In this document: piece after piece, positions 49,801 to 54,099 of the stretch
How positions within the stretch are numbered: the first letter of the stretch is position 1
How the letters are laid out: each line of letters starts with the position of its first letter
Assembly: GCF_041734735.1 (NCBI RefSeq)
Contig: NC_134907.1
Location: 868,663 to 932,662, forward strand
Origin: Babylonia areolata
Lineage: Eukaryota; Mollusca; Gastropoda; Neogastropoda; Buccinidae
Length of the DNA stretch: 64,000 nucleotides
Direction: 5' to 3'
Position numbers and translations under genes: made by a program
The notes under the pieces: model-generated
Told to the model about the DNA's origin: nothing
Databases searched by the model: none
The model's input: only the letters and a program-made list of their open reading frames with translations

Positions 49801-50478
49801 CAGTTTCTGAAGGAGGCGTCACTGCTTCTGGGCAAATTTCACTTAAGCTACAACACATATGCAAGGCAGATACCTGACCAGTATTTAATCAGGTTTTGAG
49901 TGGCTGCATATAATGGGGGTGGTTGATGATCCAACCGAAACCTGAAATAAGTGGCAGTGTTCTCTACAGCAACACCACTGTGCATCATTAAAAGTAGACA
50001 CAGTAGTGGTATCAGTTCGGTGCAAGCTTTTGATGTAAAGTTAATGCATATGTTAAAGATACAATTAACATCTTGTTTTTTTCTTCTTGAAACTTCATGG
50101 TAATGTCCCACTTTAGCATCCAAAATTCCTGGAGCTATGGACAATGGCCAAATGATTGTTACTTCAAGCCTGCATTGCAATATACACGAAATACACCGTG
50201 CATATAGCTCCAGGAATTCAGGATGCTAAAGTGAGACTTTACCAAAGCTTCGTATGTTAACCATATTCTCGGTGGTTGAAAATACTAAATATCGGCACAC
50301 AAGCGAACATTCAAGTGAACAGTTTTTGTTTTTAGAATTAAGAGATAAAGCAATAAATTTCGAAAAGGAACTGAAATAACAAACCAGATTTCTTGTCTTC
50401 AATGTGAAGAATATGTTGTACCACATCATCGTCCTTAACAAACGTCACAGACACCCGTTTTTTACGTTCTTTTTGCAT
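8624..50478 (-). CDS. ORC2: Origin recognition complex subunit 2, whole coding region in 13 exons
   Basis: Subunit of the nuclear origin recognition complex, which marks replication origins and loads the MCM helicase. Coding exons 5' to 3': 50385-50478, 44335-44478, 39097-39183, 37561-37638, 37165-37272, 34794-34915, 32590-32798, 28485-28617, 24429-24528, 17616-17759, 16784-17017, 12244-12362, 8624-8704. They sum to 1653 nt (550 residues plus stop; human ORC2 is 577). All junctions are GT-AG and phases agree at every join. Residues 1-211 are mostly low complexity, with a conserved start, basic patches and an acidic run. Residues about 212-406 are the degenerate AAA+-like core (GVGSKRDL at 290-297, LLIHN, MLRGE, DHVNAPL). 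The C-terminal part is the winged-helix region ([20 protein letters not shown]). Alignment to human ORC2 is from memory but nearly gap-free from residue 212. No break is visible. Transcript ends are not established. Confidence 0.96.
8715..9180. repeat. Degenerate tandem repeat (~115 bp units)
   Basis: About four diverged copies share cagtcattatcat, cacaataact, catttatcattgtcgtta and cagatcacagagccatatca. It lies in ORC2 intron 12, immediately upstream of exon 13. Confidence 0.7.
9462..11018. repeat. 74-bp satellite, 21 copies
   Basis: Very homogeneous units containing catttcacatggaaacagtg and ttgaggcagacacacagtca, in ORC2 intron 12. Near identity of copies suggests recent expansion or homogenisation. 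Confidence 0.95.
11019..11936. mobile_element. piggyBac-like non-autonomous DNA transposon
   Basis: TTAA lies at both ends (11019-11022, 11933-11936), followed inward by inverted ends CCTTCGCTGGCTATCG and CCTTCGCTGGCTGTCG (15/16 match). Subterminal palindromes such as TGGGTCGTGGACGACCCA recur. No transposase frame. TTAA targets are typical of piggyBac; the family assignment is an inference. Confidence 0.65.
11238..12083. repeat. 140-bp inverted repeat, arms 11238-11377 and 11944-12083
   Basis: The arms are near-perfect reverse complements (shared tgcaattagtgaaggaaata and acccctcgaaagctcgtgta). The left arm is inside the TTAA-bounded element and the right arm outside it, so the structure is composite or rearranged. 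Confidence 0.85.
12244..12362 (-). CDS. ORC2: ORC2 coding exon 12
   Basis: Residues 485-524. The first codon is completed from exon 11 and gives [10 protein letters not shown], against human [30 protein letters not shown] is almost identical to the human winged helix. Acceptor gtgtttcag lies at the edge of a 2.9-kb 39-bp array; donor AAAAAG|gtaaga. Confidence 0.96.
12366..15240. repeat. 39-bp satellite, roughly 70 copies
   Basis: Units of cacagtacacacagtgata plus acacaccactacagtgatg, with frequent 2-5 bp variants. It starts four bases beyond the ORC2 exon 12 acceptor and fills much of intron 11. Long open frames rich in C, V, H and L read through it on both strands; they are repeat artefacts. 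Confidence 0.95.
15288..16525. repeat. 45-bp satellite, about 28 copies
   Basis: Units built on gttaccagtgttaca, aacaactaaaccctgtcact and gaccgttaa; sub-variants with gacagacaa, some 3 bp shorter, cluster at the right end. Confidence 0.95.
16526..16783. repeat. 36-bp minisatellite seeded by the exon 11 donor
   Basis: Seven units between 16526 and the exon. On the minus strand each reads TTTTCATTGGTCAGTTTG, matching the real exon 11 end CTTTCATTG|gtcagtttg. Similarity extends about 25 nt into the exon. Confidence 0.9.
16784..17017 (-). CDS. ORC2: ORC2 coding exon 11
   Basis: Residues 407-484. [27 protein letters not shown] and [14 protein letters not shown] match human [27 protein letters not shown] and [14 protein letters not shown]; this is the start of the winged-helix region. 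Acceptor catttcag. The donor CATTG|gtcagt is followed by seven tandem near-copies of the same donor (16526-16783). Confidence 0.96.
17205..17615. repeat. ~60-bp minisatellite, about seven copies
   Basis: Units share ctatacaaagttacaaataa, tctaatacaatcctatac and a variable C-run with cacaccca. It abuts the donor of ORC2 exon 10. Confidence 0.9.
17616..17759 (-). CDS. ORC2: ORC2 coding exon 10
   Basis: Residues 359-406. [16 protein letters not shown] and [12 protein letters not shown] match human LFLLIHNLDSQMLRGE and LIASIDHLNAPL, the Walker B-side strands of the AAA+-like core. Acceptor attttgcag after a T-rich tract, donor CTCA|gtgagt. A decayed copy of the exon start lies about 100 bp upstream in the intron. 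Confidence 0.96.
17990..19135. repeat. 27-bp satellite, left block
   Basis: Units of actgactcaatctcactgtt followed by actgatc, more diverged than the right block. Separated from it by an 0.8-kb insert. Confidence 0.92.
19140..19957. mobile_element. 0.8-kb insert in the 27-bp satellite, possible solo LTR
   Basis: Unique sequence breaks the array cleanly. It has a pyrimidine-rich part (about 19720-19790), an AATAAA near 19816 and candidate TG...CA ends, which fits a solo LTR, but no target-site duplication is evident and no coding part is present. The first 37 bp resemble the satellite unit at 1-1984. Could equally be an unrelated insertion. Confidence 0.3.
19958..22978. repeat. 27-bp satellite, right block, about 110 copies
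   Basis: Same unit as 17990-19135. The period is a multiple of three, so long frames stay open on both strands (SEIESVI and TDSISLL repeats). Higher-order copies are visible: about 20790-21120 is repeated at about 21240-21550. Confidence 0.95.
22979..23724. other. Unique segment in ORC2 intron 9
   Basis: About 0.75 kb of non-repetitive sequence with overlapping open frames of 60-134 codons on both strands. None matches a family I recognise and codon use is unconvincing. Possibly ancestral intron sequence. Confidence 0.4.
23725..24268. repeat. ~60-bp minisatellite, about nine copies
   Basis: Units share gactatctgtttggcatttc, gatgagtcagtgaactatgg and acatgtaagtatagcaggt, with indels between copies. 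Confidence 0.9.
24429..24528 (-). CDS. ORC2: ORC2 coding exon 9
   Basis: Residues 326-358. [18 protein letters not shown] aligns with human VLNSITEEVLDHMGTFRS. Acceptor ttttgtcag, donor CCAAG|gtcag. The intron bases up to five before the acceptor belong to the 35-bp array that fills most of the upstream intron. Confidence 0.96.
24541..26765. repeat. 35-bp satellite, about 63 copies
   Basis: Units of acaatgtacaggtaaaacac plus a variable part (atccacatgaaac, agccagatgaaac, aaccatgtgaaac). In ORC2 intron 8, adjoining the exon 9 acceptor. All three minus-strand frames stay open for over 3 kb because the unit lacks stops in that direction. Confidence 0.95.
26766..27585. repeat. ~37-bp satellite, about 22 copies
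   Basis: Units of cacacaggtaaaatgtgaat and gtgccaggtaaaacac. It shares the aggtaaaa core with the adjoining 35-bp array and probably evolved from it; the two types interleave at 26.76-27.05 kb. Confidence 0.92.
27655..28037. repeat. 64-bp minisatellite, six copies
   Basis: Nearly identical units containing aaaaagaagtgactacttgt and acaacaagtggagggttcct. Confidence 0.95.
28140..28425. repeat. CA-rich microsatellite
   Basis: Impure (CA)n with tagcacaca interruptions, between the 64-bp array and ORC2 exon 8. A second CA-rich stretch follows the exon at 28620-28800. Confidence 0.9.
28485..28617 (-). CDS. ORC2: ORC2 coding exon 8 (degenerate P-loop)
   Basis: Residues 281-325. [19 protein letters not shown] matches human GFNIVLYGLGSKRDLLERF. 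The GVGSKRD loop occupies the Walker A position but, as in other ORC2 proteins, lacks a proper GK[ST] motif, so no ATPase activity is expected. Acceptor gtgtgcag, donor AAACAG|gtaaac. Confidence 0.96.
28800..30395. repeat. 64-bp satellite, about 25 copies
   Basis: Units share acatgtccatcaattcatgt, tcagatccacaaaacacaac and acacgccataacgcacacaa. In ORC2 intron 7. Confidence 0.95.
30396..30945. repeat. 49-bp satellite, 11 copies
   Basis: Near-identical units with accacaacaaactaacacat and cgtaatacacacaccacgac, directly abutting the 64-bp array. Confidence 0.95.
30955..32580. repeat. CAY trinucleotide array (1.6 kb)
   Basis: Mixed (ATC)n/(ACC)n blocks punctuated by atgtcatcat or atgtcatcac. The 3-bp period leaves all three plus frames open as polyHis, polySer and Ile/Thr runs. 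It ends about 10 bp from the donor of ORC2 exon 7. Confidence 0.95.
32590..32798 (-). CDS. ORC2: ORC2 coding exon 7
   Basis: Residues 212-280 plus two bases. Starts phase 0 after a pyrimidine-rich tract (ccctctccag). [15 protein letters not shown] and [10 protein letters not shown] align with human EEYFEAHSS, TSDRTL and KLFHKWMLQL; this is the entry to the conserved ORC2 fold. Donor TATGTG|gtgagt. Confidence 0.95.
32845..33210. repeat. G-rich minisatellite with quadruplex potential
   Basis: Plus strand is a run of gagggggtggggagggtg with ggtactaat inserts. It lies about 50 bp upstream of the ORC2 exon 7 acceptor. In the sense (minus) orientation it is a C-rich pyrimidine tract. Confidence 0.92.
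33427..33700 (+). mobile_element. Dispersed repeat of unknown class
   Basis: Begins gatagtcagtcgtgtccgac and ends in a (CA)n run. The sequence looks like a common interspersed element, but no tRNA boxes or inverted ends are visible. It adjoins the LINE remnant on its right. Confidence 0.4.
33720..34085 (+). mobile_element. LINE 3' remnant with zinc finger
   Basis: Encodes the C-terminal end of a [25 protein letters not shown], then [21 protein letters not shown], a C2H2 finger like the one ending the RTE-like copies here but clearly diverged. Only about 90 codons remain. Confidence 0.7.
34086..34640. repeat. TA and TG microsatellites
   Basis: (TA)n and (TG)n with (GTATG) and gtgtgagtgt variants. 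No coding content. Confidence 0.9.
34794..34915 (-). CDS. ORC2: ORC2 coding exon 6
   Basis: Residues 171-211, a strongly acidic serine-rich linker ([13 protein letters not shown]) at the position of the acidic stretch in human ORC2. Acceptor gtgctgcag completes the valine codon left open by exon 5; donor GAACTG|gtgggt, phase 0. Confidence 0.87.
34935..35345. repeat. CA-rich minisatellite
   Basis: Starts just outside ORC2 exon 6; units with acattataaacatcacacac grade into plain (CA)n. Confidence 0.9.
35530..35850 (+). mobile_element. tRNA-derived SINE, diverged
   Basis: B-box-like gggttcaaatc at about 35570, a core (catttggatgagac, ctgtgtgcagc, ggcaaaattcc) also present in the SINE at 51.4 kb, and a 3' domain (gctggtcaggcatctgccta, gatgtgatgtagtgtata). 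Its end runs directly into the array at 35851. Confidence 0.75.
35851..37105. repeat. ~34-bp satellite derived from a SINE 3' end
   Basis: Units of gaacgaagtgacgcctcctt plus gagaaactgaaact, about 36 copies with length variants. The first unit continues the 3' end of the SINE at 35530-35850 without a break. A single unamplified version of the same SINE end occurs at 49.79-49.88 kb. Confidence 0.9.
37165..37272 (-). CDS. ORC2: ORC2 coding exon 5
   Basis: Residues 135-170. Acceptor cctctcag, donor GTCG|gtgtgt. Contains TPQR (T141) and TPYR (T160), both full CDK consensus sites, and the basic string TPYRLRKR, which corresponds to human APRSLRKR. Confidence 0.88.
37330..37555. repeat. Simple GT/GA repeats
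   Basis: (GAGT)n, (GT)n and GA-rich sequence between ORC2 exons 4 and 5; on the sense strand it supplies pyrimidine tracts. Confidence 0.85.
37561..37638 (-). CDS. ORC2: ORC2 coding exon 4
   Basis: Residues 109-134. Joined to exon 3 it reads [14 protein letters not shown], aligning with human MAKLASELAKTP; this decides the acceptor at tgtgacag|CGTCC over a later AG. Donor CAGTCAG|gtcagg. Degenerate copies of the acceptor sit in the array just upstream (37639-37965). Confidence 0.88.
37639..37965. repeat. ~44-bp minisatellite at the exon 4 acceptor
   Basis: Units share gtgttaggtaactagac and gctgtcacacagtgatgttg; about seven degenerate copies. In the minus orientation the best copy reads ctgtgtgacagCGTC, the real exon 4 acceptor plus four coding bases. 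Confidence 0.85.
37966..38740. other. Unique and low-complexity sequence in ORC2 intron 3
   Basis: Holds a G-rich stretch (about 37978-38020), CA repeats (38225-38285), a T-run (38310-38333) and otherwise unassigned sequence. No coding signal. Confidence 0.5.
38745..39050. repeat. ~35-40 bp minisatellite, about seven copies
   Basis: Units of acaagacaaaaaatgcccaa followed by variable CA-rich sequence, ending about 45 bp from ORC2 exon 3. Confidence 0.9.
39097..39183 (-). CDS. ORC2: ORC2 coding exon 3
   Basis: Residues 80-108. Acceptor tttgacag, donor AAAG|gtgagg, phases 1 and 1. [18 protein letters not shown] aligns with the human NKVYSFQNRKHSEKMAKL region. T98 lies in TPKR, a full CDK consensus. 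Confidence 0.9.
39195..39720. repeat. 58-bp minisatellite with an internal TA expansion
   Basis: About eight units with gtgataatcagtgtcatgat and ggtatcagtgactgacacag, each ending in a short (TA)n. In one unit this has grown to about 50 bp (39488-39541). Confidence 0.92.
39785..39974. repeat. 42-bp satellite, first block
   Basis: Units of ttaccacagacagtacatca and ttacagtaatcatcacatcg. The array is split by two LINE insertions; later blocks lie at 41407-41969 and 44042-44325. Confidence 0.95.
39975..41406 (+). mobile_element. 5'-truncated LINE (RTE-like, zinc-finger C-terminus), copy 2
   Basis: One uninterrupted frame (39975-41375, 466 codons): RT motif [14 protein letters not shown], motif [15 protein letters not shown], motif [10 protein letters not shown], then the same C-terminal region and finger as copy 1. 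The endonuclease is missing. The tail is (ATG)n. Flanks share ATTACCACAGACA, a target-site duplication visible because it breaks the 42-bp period of the host satellite. Confidence 0.93.
41407..41969. repeat. 42-bp satellite, middle block
   Basis: About 13 copies of the same 42-bp unit between the two LINEs. Confidence 0.95.
41970..44041 (+). mobile_element. 5'-truncated L2-type LINE with open RT frame
   Basis: An open frame to TAA at 43680-43682 covers the whole [94 protein letters not shown]. The endonuclease is absent. The 3' UTR includes a TG/GC microsatellite (43828-43912) and the L2-like end gtgctatataagtatcc(ATT)n. No inactivating change in the remaining part, so a recent insertion. 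Confidence 0.93.
44042..44325. repeat. 42-bp satellite, last block
   Basis: About seven copies, ending about 10 bp from the donor of ORC2 exon 2. Confidence 0.95.
44335..44478 (-). CDS. ORC2: ORC2 coding exon 2
   Basis: Residues 32-79: a lysine/arginine-rich part ([15 protein letters not shown]) followed by an acidic part (EDSSDDDDN). The donor is TCTCAG|gttag. The acceptor is a tandem CAGCAG, so the exon may start at 44478 or 44475 with frame kept either way. There is no good pyrimidine tract directly upstream; instead a 64-bp minisatellite containing copies of this exon's first bases adjoins it. Confidence 0.88.
44488..45055. repeat. 64-bp minisatellite containing the exon 2 start
   Basis: About eight units with gctctccacttggttgccat, ggtaacatcaagttacaaca and gttatagtatcaacacacaa. 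The first parts match the ORC2 exon 2 edge (gctctccgcttggtgtctgc...catggtaacatc), with about 8 bp lost. Confidence 0.92.
45056..45450. repeat. ~126-bp GA-rich repeat, three copies, with exon 2 edge
   Basis: Each copy joins a GA-rich tract to agcagcatcatatagtgatt and tctccacttggtgtctgttg. Read on the minus strand this is a long pyrimidine tract, caacagacaacag, then ACACCAAGTGGAGA, close to exon 2's first coding bases ACACCAAGCGGAGA. Confidence 0.85.
45671..46053 (-). mobile_element. tRNA-derived SINE, copy A
   Basis: The minus-strand head starts GGGCGCAATAGCCGAGTGG, an A-box-like segment, followed by the B box GGTTCGAATC; it ends in a (GAA)n tail. Target-site duplication CTTCCACTTT at 45661-45670 and 46054-46063. 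Mispaired arms make it a SINE head, not a tRNA gene. Same family as 49352-49711. Confidence 0.88.
46064..46394. other. Unassigned sequence in ORC2 intron 1
   Basis: About 330 bp between the SINE and the 40-bp satellite. No gene, repeat or motif recognised. Confidence 0.5.
46395..49115. repeat. 40/37-bp satellite, about 70 copies
   Basis: Units of acagatcacagaacacttgt and ttccatggactttataa, with or without an extra ttg, which gives 40- and 37-bp forms. Largest array in ORC2 intron 1. Confidence 0.95.
49352..49711 (+). mobile_element. tRNA-derived SINE, copy B
   Basis: Same family as copy A in the opposite orientation: degraded A box (aagtgattaaagcgctgg), B box ggttcaaatc, body with cggtgggttatggaaacaag and a (GAA) tail. 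More diverged in the head than copy A. Confidence 0.85.
49788..49885 (-). mobile_element. SINE 3' fragment
   Basis: Reverse complement contains ctggtcaggtatctgcc, tgtgttgtagc and agtgacgcctccttcagaaa, the 3' domain seen at 35.75-35.88 kb. Single copy, not tandem. Confidence 0.7.
50097..50246. mobile_element. 150-bp foldback element
   Basis: Arms 50097-50138 and 50205-50246 are inverted copies (ctttagcatcc and attcctggagctat shared) with a 66-bp loop. It lies in ORC2 intron 1, about 140 bp from exon 1. A MITE or a structured intron RNA; no clear target duplication. Confidence 0.65.
50385..50478 (-). CDS. ORC2: ORC2 coding exon 1 (start codon)
   Basis: Encodes residues 1-31 and ends in phase 1 at a CTG|gtttg donor. 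The peptide [14 protein letters not shown] matches the human N-terminal segment VHFVGDDDVLNHIL, which fixes both the gene identity and the start. The ATG at 50478 lies one residue from where the human start falls. An upstream out-of-frame ATG at 50549 would overlap this start if the transcript reaches that far. Confidence 0.9.
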
Positions 50479-50757
50479 AGTGACGGTGAGTCGCGCTGCT
50501 GTCTACTTGCGATTTCTGTGGCGGGTCTTCCACTGCACTCTTCTTCCATGAAGATAAAAAATGCACATACAGAAAAAAAGTTTTCATTGAGTTTTGAAAA
50601 TTGTATAAATAGGGAGGATTTAATGCCTGAGACGGTTCTAACAGTAAACTGACAATACTAATTTACTGTTTATTTAATACAAGTCATTAAAATTAAAACA
50701 TACAATCGGAAGTATTTTTGTTATATCAGTATTTAGTTTGCTTTATCGAACATCGAT

Positions 50758-50829
50758 GGTTCCATGGTGTAATGGTTAGCACTCTGGACTCTGAATCCAG
50801 CGATCCGAGTTCAAATCTCGGTGGAACCT
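50758..50829 (+). tRNA. tRNA-Gln (anticodon CTG)
   Basis: A 72-base cloverleaf. The acceptor GGTTCCA pairs with TGGAACC and the discriminator is T. The anticodon stem CTGGA/TCCAG holds the loop CTCTGAA with anticodon CTG. The internal promoter boxes are intact, and the B box reads GTTCAAATC. The sequence seems identical to human tRNA-Gln(CTG) as I remember it. No intron. It lies head to head with ORC2, 279 bp between the tRNA start and the ORC2 ATG. Unlike the tRNA-like SINE heads nearby it has all paired stems and a terminator, so it is probably functional. Confidence 0.97.
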
Positions 50830-50831
50830 GT

Positions 50832-50847
50832 ACTTTTTTTTTTTTTT
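50832..50847 (+). terminator. Pol III T-tract terminator of tRNA-Gln
   Basis: An uninterrupted run of T residues begins a few bases after the tRNA 3' end, the standard RNA polymerase III stop signal. Confidence 0.9.
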
Positions 50848-51114
50848 CTCTCCACCTACCTATTCACAACTCCAAAGATTTCATTGTCTTATCATTTTTT
50901 TTTTCTCGCACCAATCTTTTTTTTAGATATTTTTTTTATCATCCATCTAGTAACTCCAATAATGCAACTGAGTGTAGTAATGATATCTGTTTTGTTCTTC
51001 CAATTTTTCTCTTTGACAAGCACATGCATGTGTGTGTACATGTGCGAGCATGAGTGTGCGTCTGTGTGCGTGTGTGTTGATGTGTATGTGTGTGAGTGTG
51101 TGTGAGTGAATGAA

Positions 51115-51328
51115 TAAGTGTGTGTGTGTGTGTGTGTGTGTGTCTGTGTGTACAGGTGTGCTATGTGCTTGTACCAACACAATAACCAAACTCTGCTGAG
51201 AGTGGTAGCAAAAGGAATGATTTTTTTTTTTTTTTTTTTTTTTGTAGTGAGAAAAAGTTGATTGAGATAAAAATTATTTTTTTCTCTGTGTGTGTTGCTG
51301 TTTTTTTTCCTCTCTCTCTCTCTCTGTT

Positions 51329-51370
<42 letters not shown>
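51115..51370. repeat. GT, T and GTT microsatellites
   Basis: (GT)n at 51118-51150, a T-run at 51222-51243 and (GTT)n at about 51330-51368. Confidence 0.9.
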
Positions 51371-51405
51371 GCACCTTTCTATTTGTTCTTATACATTCTC
51401 ACACA

Positions 51406-51820
51406 GGAGTGATGGCCTAGAGGTAACGCGTCCACCTAGGAAGTGAGAGAATCTGAATGCGCTGGTTCGAATCATGGCTCAGCCACTGATATTTTCTCCC
51501 CCTCCACTAGACCTTAAGTAGTGGTCTGGACGCTAGTCATTCGGATGAGACGATAAACTGAGGTCCTGTGTGCAGCATGCACTTAGCGCACGTAAAAGAA
51601 CCCACAGCAACAAAAGTGTTGTCTCTGGCAAAATTCTGTAGAAAAATCCACTTCGATAGGAAAAACAAATAGAAAACTGCACACAGGAAACAATACTAAA
51701 AAATGGGTGGCGCTGTAGTATTGTGACACGCTCTCCCTGGGGAGGGCAGCCCCGAATTTCACACAAAGAAATCTGTTGTGATAAAAAGAAATACAAATAC
51801 AAATACAAACACAAATAAAG
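51406..51820 (+). mobile_element. tRNA-derived SINE with conserved core
   Basis: Head with A-box-like ggcctagaggtaacgcgtc and B box ggttcgaatc; core with cattcggatgagacgataaa, gtgtgcagcatgcactt and acgtaaaagaacccac; tail of AAATAC repeats. Shares its core with the SINE at 35.5 kb, but not its 3' domain. The core type is one I associate with gastropod genomes. Confidence 0.85.
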
Positions 51821-52215
51821 ACAAAGATATTCAGCATTTCCACTCATGATATGATTATTTGCATTCATATTAAAATGACAAAACCACAACAATATTGCAC
51901 ACTTGATGGCAAAATAAACATAATTATGCAAGACAGGAATATGCAAAGATATCATCAATAACAGCAAAACCACAGAAACAAAAGGAAGTGACATTTTCAA
52001 ATGATAATAAAAAGACTACTACTACTACTAACAATAATGATGATAAAAACAATAATGATAATAATAATAATTATTATCATTACATATTATATAGTAGTAG
52101 TAGTAGTAGTATCATTATCATAAAAATTAGATAAATACAAAAACAATAAGAACATCAGAAAAAGTAAAACAAGGATTGATAATGATGGCGATGCTGTATT
52201 GCTGGTAAAACAGCG
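51821..52215. other. AT-rich intergenic sequence
   Basis: Short (TAA)n, (TAG)n and (ATG)n tracts; no gene recognised. Confidence 0.5.
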
Positions 52216-52448
52216 TTAACTCTCTCCATACGAACGGCGAAAGAGACAACGTTAACCGCGTTTCACCCCAATTACCATCATCAAAATATTGCAAGCGGAA
52301 AGCTCTTATACTGAAGACGTGAATGTTGACAAAGAATACCACAATTCTGACGACGGAAGCTAAAGGTTGGGTCATTGAGACACCCACTGGACATCCGAGG
52401 GGTCTGTGTAGAGGAGAAAGAGAGGACTGGCCGTATTGAGTGAGTTAA
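52216..52448. mobile_element. piggyBac-like MITE (TTAA ends)
   Basis: Left end TTAACTCTCTCCATACG, right end in reverse complement TTAACTCACTCAATACG. 233 bp, no coding capacity. Short inverted ends and TTAA target sites fit the piggyBac group. Confidence 0.75.
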
Positions 52449-52527
52449 GCCAGTTCATCTTTACAGGTGGACATTTCTACCCTGGACAATTTTAGCAACA
52501 CTCACTGGCAGCTTCAGGACATACATT

Positions 52528-52533
<6 letters not shown>

Positions 52534-52572
<39 letters not shown>

Positions 52573-52770
52573 TGAGTGTTAGTGTTAGTGTTAGTGTGTG
52601 TGTGTGTGTGAGTGAGTGAATGTTAGTGTTTGTGTTAGTGTGTGTGTTAGTGTGTGTGTGTGCATGAGTGTTTGTGAGTGTGTGTGTGCGTGCATGCGTG
52701 CGTGCATGCATGCATGTGTGTCAGTGTTAGTGTGTGTGTGGTGTGCGCGCGCGTGCGTGCATGTGTGTTA

Positions 52771-52815
<45 letters not shown>

Positions 52816-52870
52816 TGTGTGTGTGTGAGTGAGAGAGAGAGAGAGAGTGTGTGTGCATGTGTGTTTTCAA
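52534..52870. repeat. GT/GA-rich microsatellite
   Basis: (GT)n with gttagt and gtgcgtgcatg variants and (GA)n tracts. The open frames over it are low-complexity artefacts. Confidence 0.9.
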
Positions 52871-52984
52871 ATGCACAAATGCATGAGTGTGAGTGTTTGA
52901 ATGAATGTATGTGTGCACATGCATGCACGCATGCAAATGTGTGGAACCTCAAGTGTGTGTACAATACAGAGACAGAACAGAAAT

Positions 52985-53515
52985 CAACACCCCCTATGAG
53001 GTAAATAAAACAGGTGTTGTAACATCTGATCAGCCACACAGCGAACACTGATGGGTAGACAGGTAAATAAAACAGGTGTTGTAACATCTGATCAGCCACA
53101 CAGTGAACGTCGATAGGTAGACAGGTAAATAAAACAGGTGTTGTAACATCTGATCAGCCACACAGCGAACACTGATGGGTAGACAGGTAAATAAAACAGG
53201 TGTTGTAACATCTGATCAGCCACACAGTGAACGTCGATGGGTAGACAGGTAAATAAAACAGGTGTTGTAACATCTGATCAGCCACACAGTGAACGTCGAT
53301 AGGTAGACAGGTAAATAAAACAGGTGTTGTAACATCTGATCAGCCACACAGCGAACACTGATGGGTAGACAGGTAAATAAAACAGGTGTTGTAACATCTG
53401 ATCAGCCACACAGTGAACGTCGATAGGTAGACAGGTAAATAAAACAGGTGTTGTAACATCTGATCAGCCACACAGTGAACACTGATGGGTAGACAGGTAA
53501 ATAAAACAGGTGTAA
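52985..53515. repeat. 62-bp satellite, about 8.5 copies
   Basis: Near-identical units with ggtaaataaaacaggtgttg and taacatctgatcagccacac; two alternating variants (gtcgataggtag, actgatgggtag). Confidence 0.95.
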
Positions 53516-53694
53516 CACAGTAACGATGGGCAGAAAAGGCAGACTAGGTTGGTTCAAATGGGGGTGAGGGGGAGGGAAGAGGGGGAGGTGATGCAGCCCG
53601 TTGAAAGCTATTTATAGATGTGCATCCATCACAGCACTGGAAAATAATTGATCAAGCCGACAATACCTGGCATCACACATAGGTAAATGCCAGA

Positions 53695-53740
<46 letters not shown>

Positions 53741-53800
53741 GTGCACGCGCACACACACTCACACACACATACATTTATCACACATAGGTAAGTGGTAGAT

Positions 53801-53831
<31 letters not shown>

Positions 53832-54064
53832 ACATACACACACACACACACATAATACACACACATACACACGCACACCAATCTGTTCACAGTGGTTTGA
53901 ACAAAGTACATAATGCCATAACCGTTGAAAGCACCATAATGCAAAAGATCATTTCTGTCGAAATTTCTCTGTCTGTGTGTCTGTCTGTCTGTGTGTACCA
54001 TTCCTCTCTCAAACACTTCCTGTGTGTTTGCATACAGTTGTTGTTTTTTACCCTGCGCATTAAA
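53516..54064. repeat. Unique sequence and CA microsatellites
   Basis: (CA)n at 53697-53760 and 53798-53880; the remainder is unassigned, with no gene recognised. Confidence 0.6.
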
Positions 54065-54099
54065 AATAAATAAATAAATTTAAATACCAAATTAAATAA

